From S012-113 sp039714715 (GTDB lineage: Bacteria; Bacteroidota; Bacteroidia; Cytophagales; Cyclobacteriaceae), in NCBI GenBank assembly GCA_039714715.1, contig JBDLIU010000249.1:1-6656 (forward strand): 6,656 nt of DNA, in the 5' to 3' direction. Position numbers and translations under genes: made by a program. A model generated the notes under the pieces. That model saw only the letters and a list, made by a program, of their open reading frames with translations. It searched no databases and had not been told where the DNA came from. Every line of letters starts with the position of its first letter. Position 1 is the first letter of the stretch. This document shows positions 1-5,819 of this stretch, piece after piece.

Positions 1-1
1 T

Positions 2-109
2 GTACAGATCAAATGGTACTTCGAGGAGGGCGACGAATCGATCCAGGAGCTCGGACTGCACTACGAACATACCATCCAGGTCCCGTTCGAACACATCGAG
101 TATTATTAA
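2..109 (+). CDS. SiaC/DUF1987-like regulatory protein, C-terminal end (partial)
   Basis: Frame 2 is open from the window edge to TAA at 107-109 and gives 35 residues. The sequence runs VQIKWYFEEGDESIQ, then ELGLHYEHTIQVPFEHIEYY. The pattern WY[FY]-EE-x-DE followed by ExG, an aromatic residue and a closing (I/V)PFxxI matches my memory of the C-terminal end of the SiaC (DUF1987) family. These are small phosphoproteins that act in partner-switching control with SiaA/SiaB-type phosphatases and kinases. The start and most of the protein lie outside the window, so the family call rests on this tail alone. Base composition is more GC-rich than in the block starting at about 600. Its stop overlaps by two bases the stop of a convergent minus-strand gene fragment. 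Confidence 0.55.
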   Translation, partial: VQIKWYFEEGDESIQELGLHYEHTIQVPFEHIEYY

Positions 110-239
110 TGCCGCTCCTCAAAATAGTATCTCACCCCCAGGTTCAAACTGGTTCCACTGAAAGATGTACCTCCTAATTTTTTAAGTAAGCGCAGATCAG
201 GATTGTATTGGGCTACAGCGAAAGCATTGAAGGGTAGGT
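106..239 (-). pseudogene. Outer-membrane beta-barrel-like protein, C-terminal fragment cut by an IS
   Basis: On the minus strand a frame runs into TAA at 106-108. Its last 43 host codons begin LPFNAFAVAQYNPDLRLL and end LGVRYYFEERH. Alternating hydrophobic/polar residues and an aromatic-rich last strand (LNLGVRYYF) are typical of the end of Bacteroidota outer-membrane barrels of the porin or OmpA-like beta-barrel type. The frame stays open upstream through the IS end, but those codons (KRKKLSKGGEYY) are IS sequence rather than barrel. No N-terminal part is found beyond the IS remnant, so only the 3' end of the gene survives here. The stop overlaps the SiaC-like stop by 2 bp. The barrel assignment comes from composition and terminal pattern, not from a specific family motif. 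Confidence 0.5.
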
Positions 240-265
240 TGTAATACTCCCCTCCTTTAGACAAC
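240..265 (+). repeat. Probable terminal inverted repeat of the IS3 remnant
   Basis: The sequence starting at 240 reads TGTAATACTCCCC, then TCC, then TTTAGACAAC. It begins with the TG dinucleotide of IS3-family ends and has the CCCC and TTTAGACA elements I recall from IS3-group termini. It lies at the expected short distance beyond the transposase stop. The partner repeat is missing, so the exact length and outer base are inferred. Confidence 0.5.
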
Positions 266-285
266 TTTTTTCTTTTTATCGTTTG

Positions 286-317
286 TTTCCTTTTCCGGCC
301 GAGGCCGGAAAAGGAAA
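286..317. repeat. Perfect 15-bp inverted repeat (hairpin) downstream of the transposase
   Basis: TTTCCTTTTCCGGCC at 286-300 and GGCCGGAAAAGGAAA at 303-317 are exact reverse complements separated by only GA. The repeat lies 1 bp beyond the transposase stop codon (319-321, minus strand), inside the IS end. It resembles a transcription-stop or insulating hairpin. However, on the minus strand the following bases are A-rich rather than T-rich, so it is not a standard intrinsic terminator for the transposase. A transcript-protecting or IS-specific role is equally possible. Confidence 0.75.
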
Positions 318-318
318 A

Positions 319-528
319 TCAAGCCGCTTGAGCATATATCCATTCCGGTCTTTTATATCCCAATGACTGATGGGGCCTCCGGGCATTGTAAAATTCCATA
401 TACCATTTAACCTTCTCATACAGCTCATGGCCATCCTCAGAAGGCTCAGGATAGATCTTCTCATACTTCAGATTCCGCCAGAAGCGCTCGATAAAGATAT
501 TATCAATACACCTTCCCTTTCCATACAT
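319..528 (-). pseudogene. IS3-family transposase (OrfB, rve integrase core), C-terminal fragment
   Basis: The frame encodes 69 residues from ATG 526-528 to TGA 319-321. It contains GRCIDNIFIERFWRNLKYEK, in which Glu14 is the third acidic residue of the DDE triad, followed seven residues later by Lys21. This E-x6-K signature is that of IS3-type transposases. It then has FYNARRPHQSLGYKRPEWIY, the characteristic C-terminal motif. Full OrfB proteins are roughly 270-300 residues, so about three quarters is missing, including both catalytic Asp residues. The ATG is an internal Met, not a real start: the family usually reads SMDGKGR here, whereas this copy reads SMYGKGR, and a TAA lies two codons further upstream. 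The fragment is non-functional but securely identified. Confidence 0.9.
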
Positions 529-543
529 GCTGCTTTACCCATT

Positions 544-567
544 GCCTGTACATAAAAATGTAAAGGC
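544..567. repeat. Imperfect 10-bp hairpin at the inner edge of the IS scar
   Basis: GCCTGTACAT (544-553) can pair with ATGTAAAGGC (558-567) across an AAAA loop with one mismatch (G548 against A563). It sits just inside the inner breakpoint of the IS remnant. No T-run follows on either strand, so it is a weak terminator candidate. The rest of the stretch up to 776 is AT-rich, with frequent stops in all frames and no recognisable gene or RNA. Confidence 0.4.
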
Positions 568-776
568 ATTAAGTAAAGCCCGGAGCTGAATATATGTTAT
601 TCAACATATTATTTTTTGGATAACACAACCTAATTAATTGGTATTAAACCTTATAAAGGGTTAAATCGCAAGTTGACATCAATATTTAACAATTCAGCTA
701 ATTCTCGTCTATTGACTTTGGAAATCTGATTTTGTAGTTTAGTTTTTGGACTCTGCTCTGAGTATTCATAATTGTT

Positions 777-1544
777 TTGGTGCGCACCATAAATGATCAG
801 ACAGAGTCAGGTAGAGATCATGTTGGTACATCAAGCTACCAGTTCAATTATATCTATGGGAAATATATATATCAAAACGGCTCACAGGTAACTTCGGATC
901 TTAGATTGAAGGAGAACATAAGAGATTTGCCTAATTCCCTCGAAAAACTGAAAAGTATTAGAGGAGTAAAATTTGATTTTATATCGCCTGAGGAATCTGA
1001 AACAAACCAAGCTCGTAAAGATGAAATGGAGTATATGGATAAAAATCGATATGGATTTATCGCTCAGGAAATTATGGAAATATTTCCTGATTTAGTGAAG
1101 TACGATGAGGAGATAGATCAATACAGCGTTGATTATATGGGGATTATACCAATACTTGTTGAATCTGTAAAGGAGCAACAAGGGATCATTGAATCGCTTC
1201 AGAATCAAATAAATACCATCTCTCTTAAAGGAACCTTAAAAAGCACATCAGTATCAACTTCAGATCCATCAAATCCAGATATAAGTGAGCTTTTTCAAAA
1301 TGCACCAAATCCTTTTAATGAGGTCACAACCATAAGGTATACCCTTGATGAGGAGGTAACATCCGCATTCATTTATTTATACGACATGACTGGAAAGCAA
1401 CTTAAAAGCTTTGAGCTTCATACAGGTACAGGGGAAATCTCTATTTTTGGAGGTGAATTAGAATCTGGCATGTATATATATTGCATGATTGCTGATGGGA
1501 TAATTATTGCACAAAAGCAAATGATACTAACTGACGATATTTAG
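777..1544 (+). CDS. S74 peptidase/intramolecular chaperone domain with T9SS sorting signal; 5' end apparently missing
   Basis: The 255 residues hold an S74 domain (about 40-145), a helical stretch likely to form a coiled coil (about 125-150), a linker, and a T9SS type A sorting domain (about 171-253). S74 domains trimerise fibre- or adhesin-like proteins and then cut themselves off. Ser40 and Lys45 in TSDLRLKENI have the spacing of the known Ser-Lys dyad, and GFIAQEIMEIFPDLV is the second conserved block. The sorting domain starts LFQNAPNPFNEVTTIRY and ends with ADG and KQMILTD. The start is doubtful. The frame opens after TGA 759-761, has only TTG (777) or GTG (780) before an ATG at 1026, and encodes no signal peptide, although T9SS cargo needs one. 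The N-terminal passenger of typical S74 proteins is also absent. I infer loss of the 5' part, possibly in the rearrangement at the IS scar; a non-ATG start is less likely. Confidence 0.8.
   Translation: MVRTINDQTESGRDHVGTSSYQFNYIYGKYIYQNGSQVTSDLRLKENIRDLPNSLEKLKSIRGVKFDFISPEESETNQARKDEMEYMDKNRYGFIAQEIMEIFPDLVKYDEEIDQYSVDYMGIIPILVESVKEQQGIIESLQNQINTISLKGTLKSTSVSTSDPSNPDISELFQNAPNPFNEVTTIRYTLDEEVTSAFIYLYDMTGKQLKSFELHTGTGEISIFGGELESGMYIYCMIADGIIIAQKQMILTDDI
778..789. repeat. 12-bp perfect palindrome at the opening of the S74 reading frame
   Basis: TGGTGCGCACCA is its own reverse complement and is GC-rich within very AT-rich DNA. It overlaps the first codons of the S74 reading frame. It could be an operator or a rearrangement junction, or it could be chance. 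No second copy was noticed in the window. Confidence 0.4.
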
Positions 1545-1627
1545 CATGAGTAGCAATTGTTTTTTTTTCGTGAAATTCTTTCGAACTGAATTTAGAGTAT
1601 ATATATAGCAATGAAAGAAATTAGAAT

Positions 1628-2011
1628 ATGAGAAACTATATTTTGATTGTGGTCTTTATTCTCGTTTTCTGTGGATGTAAGACACAAGATAACAATATCC
1701 CTCAGTTACAGCTAAACGATCTAATTGGGATATGGGTGAATCAAAGTGATTCAAATGATACTCTATTTTGGAGTGATTCTTCGATTAAAAGAATTGATAC
1801 AATAACAATGCAACCTAAGCATAGTTATAGTTTTTCTATTGATGGAAGTACTATTAGAATCAAATATACTGGAGAGTATTATATTGGTGCAACTGAGCAA
1901 ACTTATGGGATTTCACTAAATAGTGACAAATCCGCCCTGCTTATTGATGGATTACATGAATACTTCCCGGAGTATCCCGGAGATGAATTTATAAAAATAT
2001 CTAATCAATAA
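1628..2011 (+). CDS. Small lipoprotein A of the DL(I/V)G(I/V/L)WVN family
   Basis: 127 residues. A hydrophobic signal ends in FCGC with the putative lipidated cysteine at Cys17, followed by a short linker and a domain opening LNDLIGIWVNQSDSNDTLFW. The domain is rich in predicted beta strands (SYSFSIDGSTIRIKY) and ends EYPGDEFIKISNQ. The opening DLIGIWVN, the DTL, the SY-x-I-x-(G)D core strand and the (Y)PGxEF ending are shared with the two lipoproteins at 5413 and 5820, so the three are paralogues. The size and the GxW opening suggest a small lipocalin-like barrel, but this is fold inference and I recognise no named family. The stop is 2 nt before the ATG of protease A, implying cotranscription and probably translational coupling. 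It is likely anchored in the outer membrane or periplasm. Confidence 0.8.
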   Translation: MRNYILIVVFILVFCGCKTQDNNIPQLQLNDLIGIWVNQSDSNDTLFWSDSSIKRIDTITMQPKHSYSFSIDGSTIRIKYTGEYYIGATEQTYGISLNSDKSALLIDGLHEYFPEYPGDEFIKISNQ

Positions 2012-2013
2012 TC

Positions 2014-3519
2014 ATGGAACGAAATCTAATATATATACTTCTTTTTTCACTTCTTTCTTTACCCTTCCAAATTTCAGCGCAGATAACACAGCTAGGAGAG
2101 ATAAGAAACAAGGACAATGTTATAACTAGAGACTATCGTGAAATACCAACAATCCATTTACCAACTTTTGATATCGAGCAATTACGAGCAGAAGATAAGA
2201 GCAGTGAGGATGAAAAAAGGAGGCCTTTCCGTTTTGCTAAAGGATTTGATGTTTCTATTGATATTAAAAAGAAAGGAATACGGGAGCAGATTCCGAATTA
2301 TGGCTCGGTTTGGATATTAGGAATAAGGTCAGCAGAAGCATTTTCATTAAATGTAATTTTTGGGACGTACGAATTGCCCCCCGGTGCTGAATTATTCATT
2401 TACAACAAAAAACAAAGTCAAATAGTTGGAGCGCTGACTAGTCGTAATAATAGTGACGCAAAAGTATTACCAGTTCAACCAATAGTAGGAGACGAAATAA
2501 TTGTTGAATATTTTGAGCCTTCTCATGTTCCGTTTGAAGGGAAGTTAATAATTAGTAGAGTTGGACATGATTACGTTGGTTTCTTGTGTGATTTTGGAGA
2601 TTACATTGGTTATTGCGGAACTCCACAAACATGTAATCGGGATATTAGCTGTTCCGAGGGAGATGATTGGCAAGATGAAAGCCATTCTGTTTGCAGAATA
2701 ATTATTGATGGCATATATTGTTGTTCTGGTTCCTTAATTAATAACGTTGACAATGATGGTACAGCATACGTGTTGACCGCAGACCATTGTATAAATTCAT
2801 CCTATGAAGCAACAAATTCTGTTTTTTTATTTGGTTATAGACATTCAACATGTGGTGGTACAGGGGGATCAACATCAAATACAATTTCGGGGGCAACTTT
2901 AAGAGGAAACTGGGATGATTCTGATTTTGCATTGGTTGAGTTAAGTTCTGTGCCTCCTGCAAATTTCCACCCATATTGGAATGGATGGGATAACAGTAGT
3001 GATACTCCTGCTGAACCAGTAGTGTGTGTCCATCATCCAGTTGGAGATGTAAAAAAAATATCTGTTGATGATTCTGATCCATCCGACAATGGAGATTTCT
3101 GGGAGGTTACAGATTGGAACGTAGGTACTGTCGAACATGGTTCTTCTGGGGCTCCTTTTTATGATTCAGATCATAGAGTTGTCGGTCAGGTTCATGGTGG
3201 GAATAATATATTTTGTTCGAGTAATGAAACCAGTGAATATGGTAAGTTCTCCGTTTCTTGGGACGGGAATGGAACTAATGCTACAAGACTACAAAATTGG
3301 TTAGATCCAGCAAATACGACAACTGAATTGTCCGGACTTCGTCTTGTTCAAAATTCAACGATTGATTCAAATACTCCTGTTACTGGTGATATTGTAGTAT
3401 TTGATGATATTACGGTATCCGCGTCTGCCGCAATTGGTGTTGAGTTTGAAGAACGATTTGAAGCAACAGGAACATTAAACGTCCCAGTTGGAACCACACT
3501 TTCGATTGAACCAGAATAG
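2014..3519 (+). CDS. Secreted trypsin-like serine protease A, lysyl-endopeptidase-like (family S1)
   Basis: 501 residues: signal peptide 1-22 (ISA before Gln23), a propeptide-like beta domain about 50-190 (RFAKGFDVSIDIKKKG, then LPPGAELFIYN), protease domain about 200-445, and a small C-terminal beta domain 448-501. The triad is visible: His258 in LTADHC, Asp304 in DDSDFALVEL, Ser378 in EHGSSGAP. Against Achromobacter lysyl endopeptidase, recalled from memory, all six disulfide cysteines are kept (207, 213, 237, 259, 280, 401), as is the pocket His394 (GQVHGG). The Asp that gives lysine specificity is not: Ser407 falls at that site. Known relatives are extracellular proteases made as zymogens. 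There is no T9SS signal at its C-terminus, but a decayed one lies downstream. It may therefore be periplasmic, released, or once T9SS-exported. It follows lipoprotein A by 2 nt. Confidence 0.9.
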   Translation: MERNLIYILLFSLLSLPFQISAQITQLGEIRNKDNVITRDYREIPTIHLPTFDIEQLRAEDKSSEDEKRRPFRFAKGFDVSIDIKKKGIREQIPNYGSVWILGIRSAEAFSLNVIFGTYELPPGAELFIYNKKQSQIVGALTSRNNSDAKVLPVQPIVGDEIIVEYFEPSHVPFEGKLIISRVGHDYVGFLCDFGDYIGYCGTPQTCNRDISCSEGDDWQDESHSVCRIIIDGIYCCSGSLINNVDNDGTAYVLTADHCINSSYEATNSVFLFGYRHSTCGGTGGSTSNTISGATLRGNWDDSDFALVELSSVPPANFHPYWNGWDNSSDTPAEPVVCVHHPVGDVKKISVDDSDPSDNGDFWEVTDWNVGTVEHGSSGAPFYDSDHRVVGQVHGGNNIFCSSNETSEYGKFSVSWDGNGTNATRLQNWLDPANTTTELSGLRLVQNSTIDSNTPVTGDIVVFDDITVSASAAIGVEFEERFEATGTLNVPVGTTLSIEPE

Positions 3520-3631
3520 AAGGACAATCTAGGCTCAATAGGGGTAGTTCCCCGAAGGTCAGCTTCGAGAAGCTAAGATAGTTAATTCTGTAATGTGAGT
3601 GAATATGTTCATTAGCGCCATGACGTTTCAG

Positions 3632-3772
3632 TCTTCTGTACCACTTTGTATGTCCAGCCAAAAAACACAGGATTATTTTCACACTGGAAGTTGACCAGAC
3701 CTTAAAAGAGGTTTCTCACATGTTGCAGATGGTAACCTGATTGGAACGAAACAAATGTTATTAACCGACTAA
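3632..3772 (+). pseudogene. Decayed T9SS C-terminal sorting signal
   Basis: One frame ends ADGNLIGTKQMLLTD followed by TAA (3770-3772), a textbook T9SS type A C-terminus. Upstream in the same frame come LCMSSQKTQDYFHTGS, a TGA at 3692-3694, and PDLKRGFSHV. These align in order with the end of the S74 gene: LYDMTGKQ, then FELHTG, GELESG, and ADG with KQMILTD. Two small losses and the internal stop break it. The usual start motif (QNxPNPF) is not found between 3520 and 3632. The relic could be the former C-terminus of protease A or, better supported by the pairwise likeness, the last trace of a second S74-type gene that once preceded protease B. It ends 11 nt before the start of protease B. Confidence 0.7.
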
Positions 3773-3783
3773 GGCACTACACG

Positions 3784-5379
3784 ATGAAATACCAAATCTT
3801 AAAAATAGGCACTTTTGCATTTCTATTTGGGACCATTTGTAGTATTTGTGTTGCTCAAGATTCTCTTAAACCTTATAGTTTTAGCAATGAATGTAGTTGT
3901 GTTAAAGACATTCCTCTTTACAGCTTGGAAAGCTTTAATCTTGAACAAGCTCTACTTGAAGATGAAGAATGGAGATCTGAAGGTCATGAAACATTTAGAT
4001 TTGCCAAACCAATCAATGTAGATATAGATATAAAGGAAGATGGTTTAATGGAAGTTCTTCCGGGAAACACTCGAATTTGGAGACTTGCGTTGGAATCAAA
4101 GGGAGCTTTCACTTTGAGTGCAAAATTTGATTCTTTCGATTTTACTCCAAACACGAGATTATTCATATATAACCAGGATAAATCGGATATAATTGCGCTC
4201 AAAGAAGACAAAAAACATAAGTTTAGAGATGAACTGATAACAAGATCAATAGAGGGAGACCAAATTATCATTGAAATAAATGAACCATTTGATATTGAGA
4301 ATGAAAGTAAATTCAATATTTCACATATCAACCATAGTTACAAAGATCTTGCAACTTACACATTTCCCTGCCCAGATTGGGGGTATGGTGAAGCAACATA
4401 TTGTATTGAGGATATCAATTGCTCAGATGGAGACGATTGGCAGGTTGAAAAAGATGCTGTTCTTTTAATGGTAATAGACAGCTGTACAGTCTGCACCGGA
4501 ATACTTTTAAACAACACCGATCAAGATGGTACCCCATATGTTTTAACGGCAGATCATTGCTATGCTGACTATGAGTCTCGGTATGGTGTTAGTTATTCAA
4601 CAGCCGTCTCTAATACTGTTTTCTATTTCAATTATGAGAGCCCAACCTGTGATGGGATTGATGGATCGAAAAGTCAATATATCAGTGGTGCTAGCTTGAA
4701 GGCAAATTGGGCAGATACAGATTTTTGTCTGCTTGAGCTGAGCAGCACCCCTTCAGCAAGTTTTAATCCCTATTATGCCGGATGGTATAACCTAAATGTT
4801 GCAGCAACATCGGCTGCTACTATTCATCATCCTGGGGGAGATGTGAAAAAGATCTCACTTAGCAATCCAGACTCTTCCGCTGTTTCAATGGATTATAATG
4901 TCCAGGAAGAGGTATCTTGGGGCGATCATTGGGCTGTATATTGGGACAACAGTATGACAGAAGGTGGATCATCAGGAGCTGCACTATTTAATCAGAATCA
5001 TAGAGTTGTTGGTCAAGTCCATGGAGGTCATTCGAATTGCCAAAACTGGAACTTGCTACCTAATGGTGAATATGAACAGGGTCCTCATCGGCCAACCTAT
5101 TTCGGAAAGCTATATTATTCCTGGGATGGCGATGACACAATCACCACCAGGCTCAAAGACTGGCTGAATCCAGAAGATGATACTAATGAGCTAGCTGGTC
5201 TAAGGTTAATAGAAGATTTTACTATTACATCAAGTACAAGCACAAGTGGAGATATCGTAATATTCAATGATGTATCAGTCCAAAGTGGTACTGATGTGGT
5301 TGTTGATATCACTGAATCATTTAAGGCGACTGGAACGCTCTCAATACCTACAGGTTGTACCCTGGAAATTAATCCCTAA
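3784..5379 (+). CDS. Secreted trypsin-like serine protease B, paralogue of protease A
   Basis: 531 residues with the same layout as protease A: signal peptide 1-24 (CVA before Gln25), propeptide-like beta domain about 50-190 (FRFAKPINVDIDIKEDG), protease domain about 203-470, C-terminal beta domain about 478-531. The triad is His258 (LTADHC), Asp313 (ADTDFCLLEL) and Ser397 (EGGSSGAA). The six cysteines matching lysyl endopeptidase are present (207, 213, 237, 259, 289, 419), as are the pocket His413 (GQVHGG) and a Trp379 that probably matches Trp169 of the Achromobacter enzyme. The site of its lysine-specific Asp is Thr438. Pro after the GxSGx motif is replaced by Ala400. The protein ends TLEINP without a T9SS signal, at the same point as protease A. 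Lipoprotein B starts 33 nt downstream. The ATG choice is supported by the signal peptide and by alignment with protease A. Confidence 0.9.
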   Translation: MKYQILKIGTFAFLFGTICSICVAQDSLKPYSFSNECSCVKDIPLYSLESFNLEQALLEDEEWRSEGHETFRFAKPINVDIDIKEDGLMEVLPGNTRIWRLALESKGAFTLSAKFDSFDFTPNTRLFIYNQDKSDIIALKEDKKHKFRDELITRSIEGDQIIIEINEPFDIENESKFNISHINHSYKDLATYTFPCPDWGYGEATYCIEDINCSDGDDWQVEKDAVLLMVIDSCTVCTGILLNNTDQDGTPYVLTADHCYADYESRYGVSYSTAVSNTVFYFNYESPTCDGIDGSKSQYISGASLKANWADTDFCLLELSSTPSASFNPYYAGWYNLNVAATSAATIHHPGGDVKKISLSNPDSSAVSMDYNVQEEVSWGDHWAVYWDNSMTEGGSSGAALFNQNHRVVGQVHGGHSNCQNWNLLPNGEYEQGPHRPTYFGKLYYSWDGDDTITTRLKDWLNPEDDTNELAGLRLIEDFTITSSTSTSGDIVIFNDVSVQSGTDVVVDITESFKATGTLSIPTGCTLEINP

Positions 5380-5412
5380 TAAAAAGAAAATCGAAGAATA
5401 ATATTGATTAAG

Positions 5413-5793
5413 ATGTATAGAAACTTTTTCCTTGTCCTCTTGGTAATCATACCAATGGCGTGTGAAGATAATGATATCGAACCTATATATAGGGAAGATC
5501 TTGTTGGCCTTTGGGTGAATGTAGATAATGAAATAGATACACTTGAAATTTGGTTTTGTATCCTCAGGCGATACGCCCTCGAACCAAATGAATTTTACTA
5601 TTCGCATACCTACAAAATAGAGGGGGATAGTATTACTTTAAACTACCGGCCTGTAGGTCACATTGATGTCGGTAATATTGCTTGTAAGGTTCAATTCTTA
5701 GATGAGGATTATCAATATCTGAGTATTGATGATCTGAGCCAGACAGCCCCTTTTTACCCTGGGACTGAGTTTCGAAGAGTAGATCCTGAATAG
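5413..5793 (+). CDS. Small lipoprotein B, paralogue of lipoprotein A
   Basis: 126 residues from ATG 5413. An upstream TTG at 5404 is in frame, but the ATG gives a standard signal that puts the lipid cysteine at Cys17 (IIPMAC), as in the two paralogues. The residues after it, EDNDIEP, are acidic. In Bacteroidota, acidic residues straight after the lipid Cys often direct export to the cell surface. The domain opens REDLVGLWVN, has DTLEIW, a strand SHTYKIEGDSITLNY, a Cys in IACKVQFLDED, and closes APFYPGTEFRRVDPE. The Cys strand and the FLD segment are shared with lipoprotein C but not A, so B and C are the closer pair. It lies between protease B and lipoprotein C in a likely operon. Its function is unknown. 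Confidence 0.8.
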   Translation: MYRNFFLVLLVIIPMACEDNDIEPIYREDLVGLWVNVDNEIDTLEIWFCILRRYALEPNEFYYSHTYKIEGDSITLNYRPVGHIDVGNIACKVQFLDEDYQYLSIDDLSQTAPFYPGTEFRRVDPE

Positions 5794-5819
5794 CCTCTTT
5801 ATAGTTAAAATATCTATTT

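Larger units (their letters stand above)
240..531 (-). mobile_element. IS3-family insertion sequence, truncated remnant (3' end only)
   Basis: This interval carries one terminus and the last part of the transposase of an IS3-family element, transcribed leftwards. The outer boundary is placed at 240, where an IS3-like terminal sequence begins (TG, then CCCC, then TTTAGACA) and the neighbouring barrel gene is interrupted. The inner boundary is approximate. Recognisable transposase stops near 529-533, where the frame hits a stop codon just upstream of SSMYGKGR. The other terminus, OrfA and the first two catalytic acidic residues are absent, so the element cannot move by itself. No target-site duplication can be assessed with one end missing. 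Confidence 0.8.

Noticed and set aside
276..464. Minus-strand ORF of 62 codons overlapping the IS remnant
   Set aside because: It is another frame of the recognisable transposase fragment and matches no protein pattern.
370..555. Plus-strand ORF of 61 codons
   Set aside because: Antisense shadow of the transposase fragment, running across its breakpoint.
592..609. Hairpin ATATGTT/AACATAT followed by a T-rich stretch, as a possible terminator
   Set aside because: The 7-bp stem is almost pure AT and no gene ends just upstream; too weak to call.
1560..1568. T9 run after the S74 gene as an intrinsic terminator
   Set aside because: No stable stem precedes it; the CAATTG palindrome next to it is too short.
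2738..3082. Minus-strand ORF of 114 codons
   Set aside because: Antisense to the protease A catalytic domain, whose triad and cysteines are clearly encoded on the plus strand.
3561..3574. AGCTTC/GAAGCT hairpin after protease A as a terminator
   Set aside because: Only 6 bp with a 2-nt loop and no T-run.
3410..3682. Minus-strand ORF of 90 codons spanning the protease A end and the relic
   Set aside because: No recognisable domain; it crosses a real gene end and lies antisense to the T9SS relic.
3984..4331. Minus-strand ORF of 115 codons
   Set aside because: Antisense shadow of the protease B propeptide domain.
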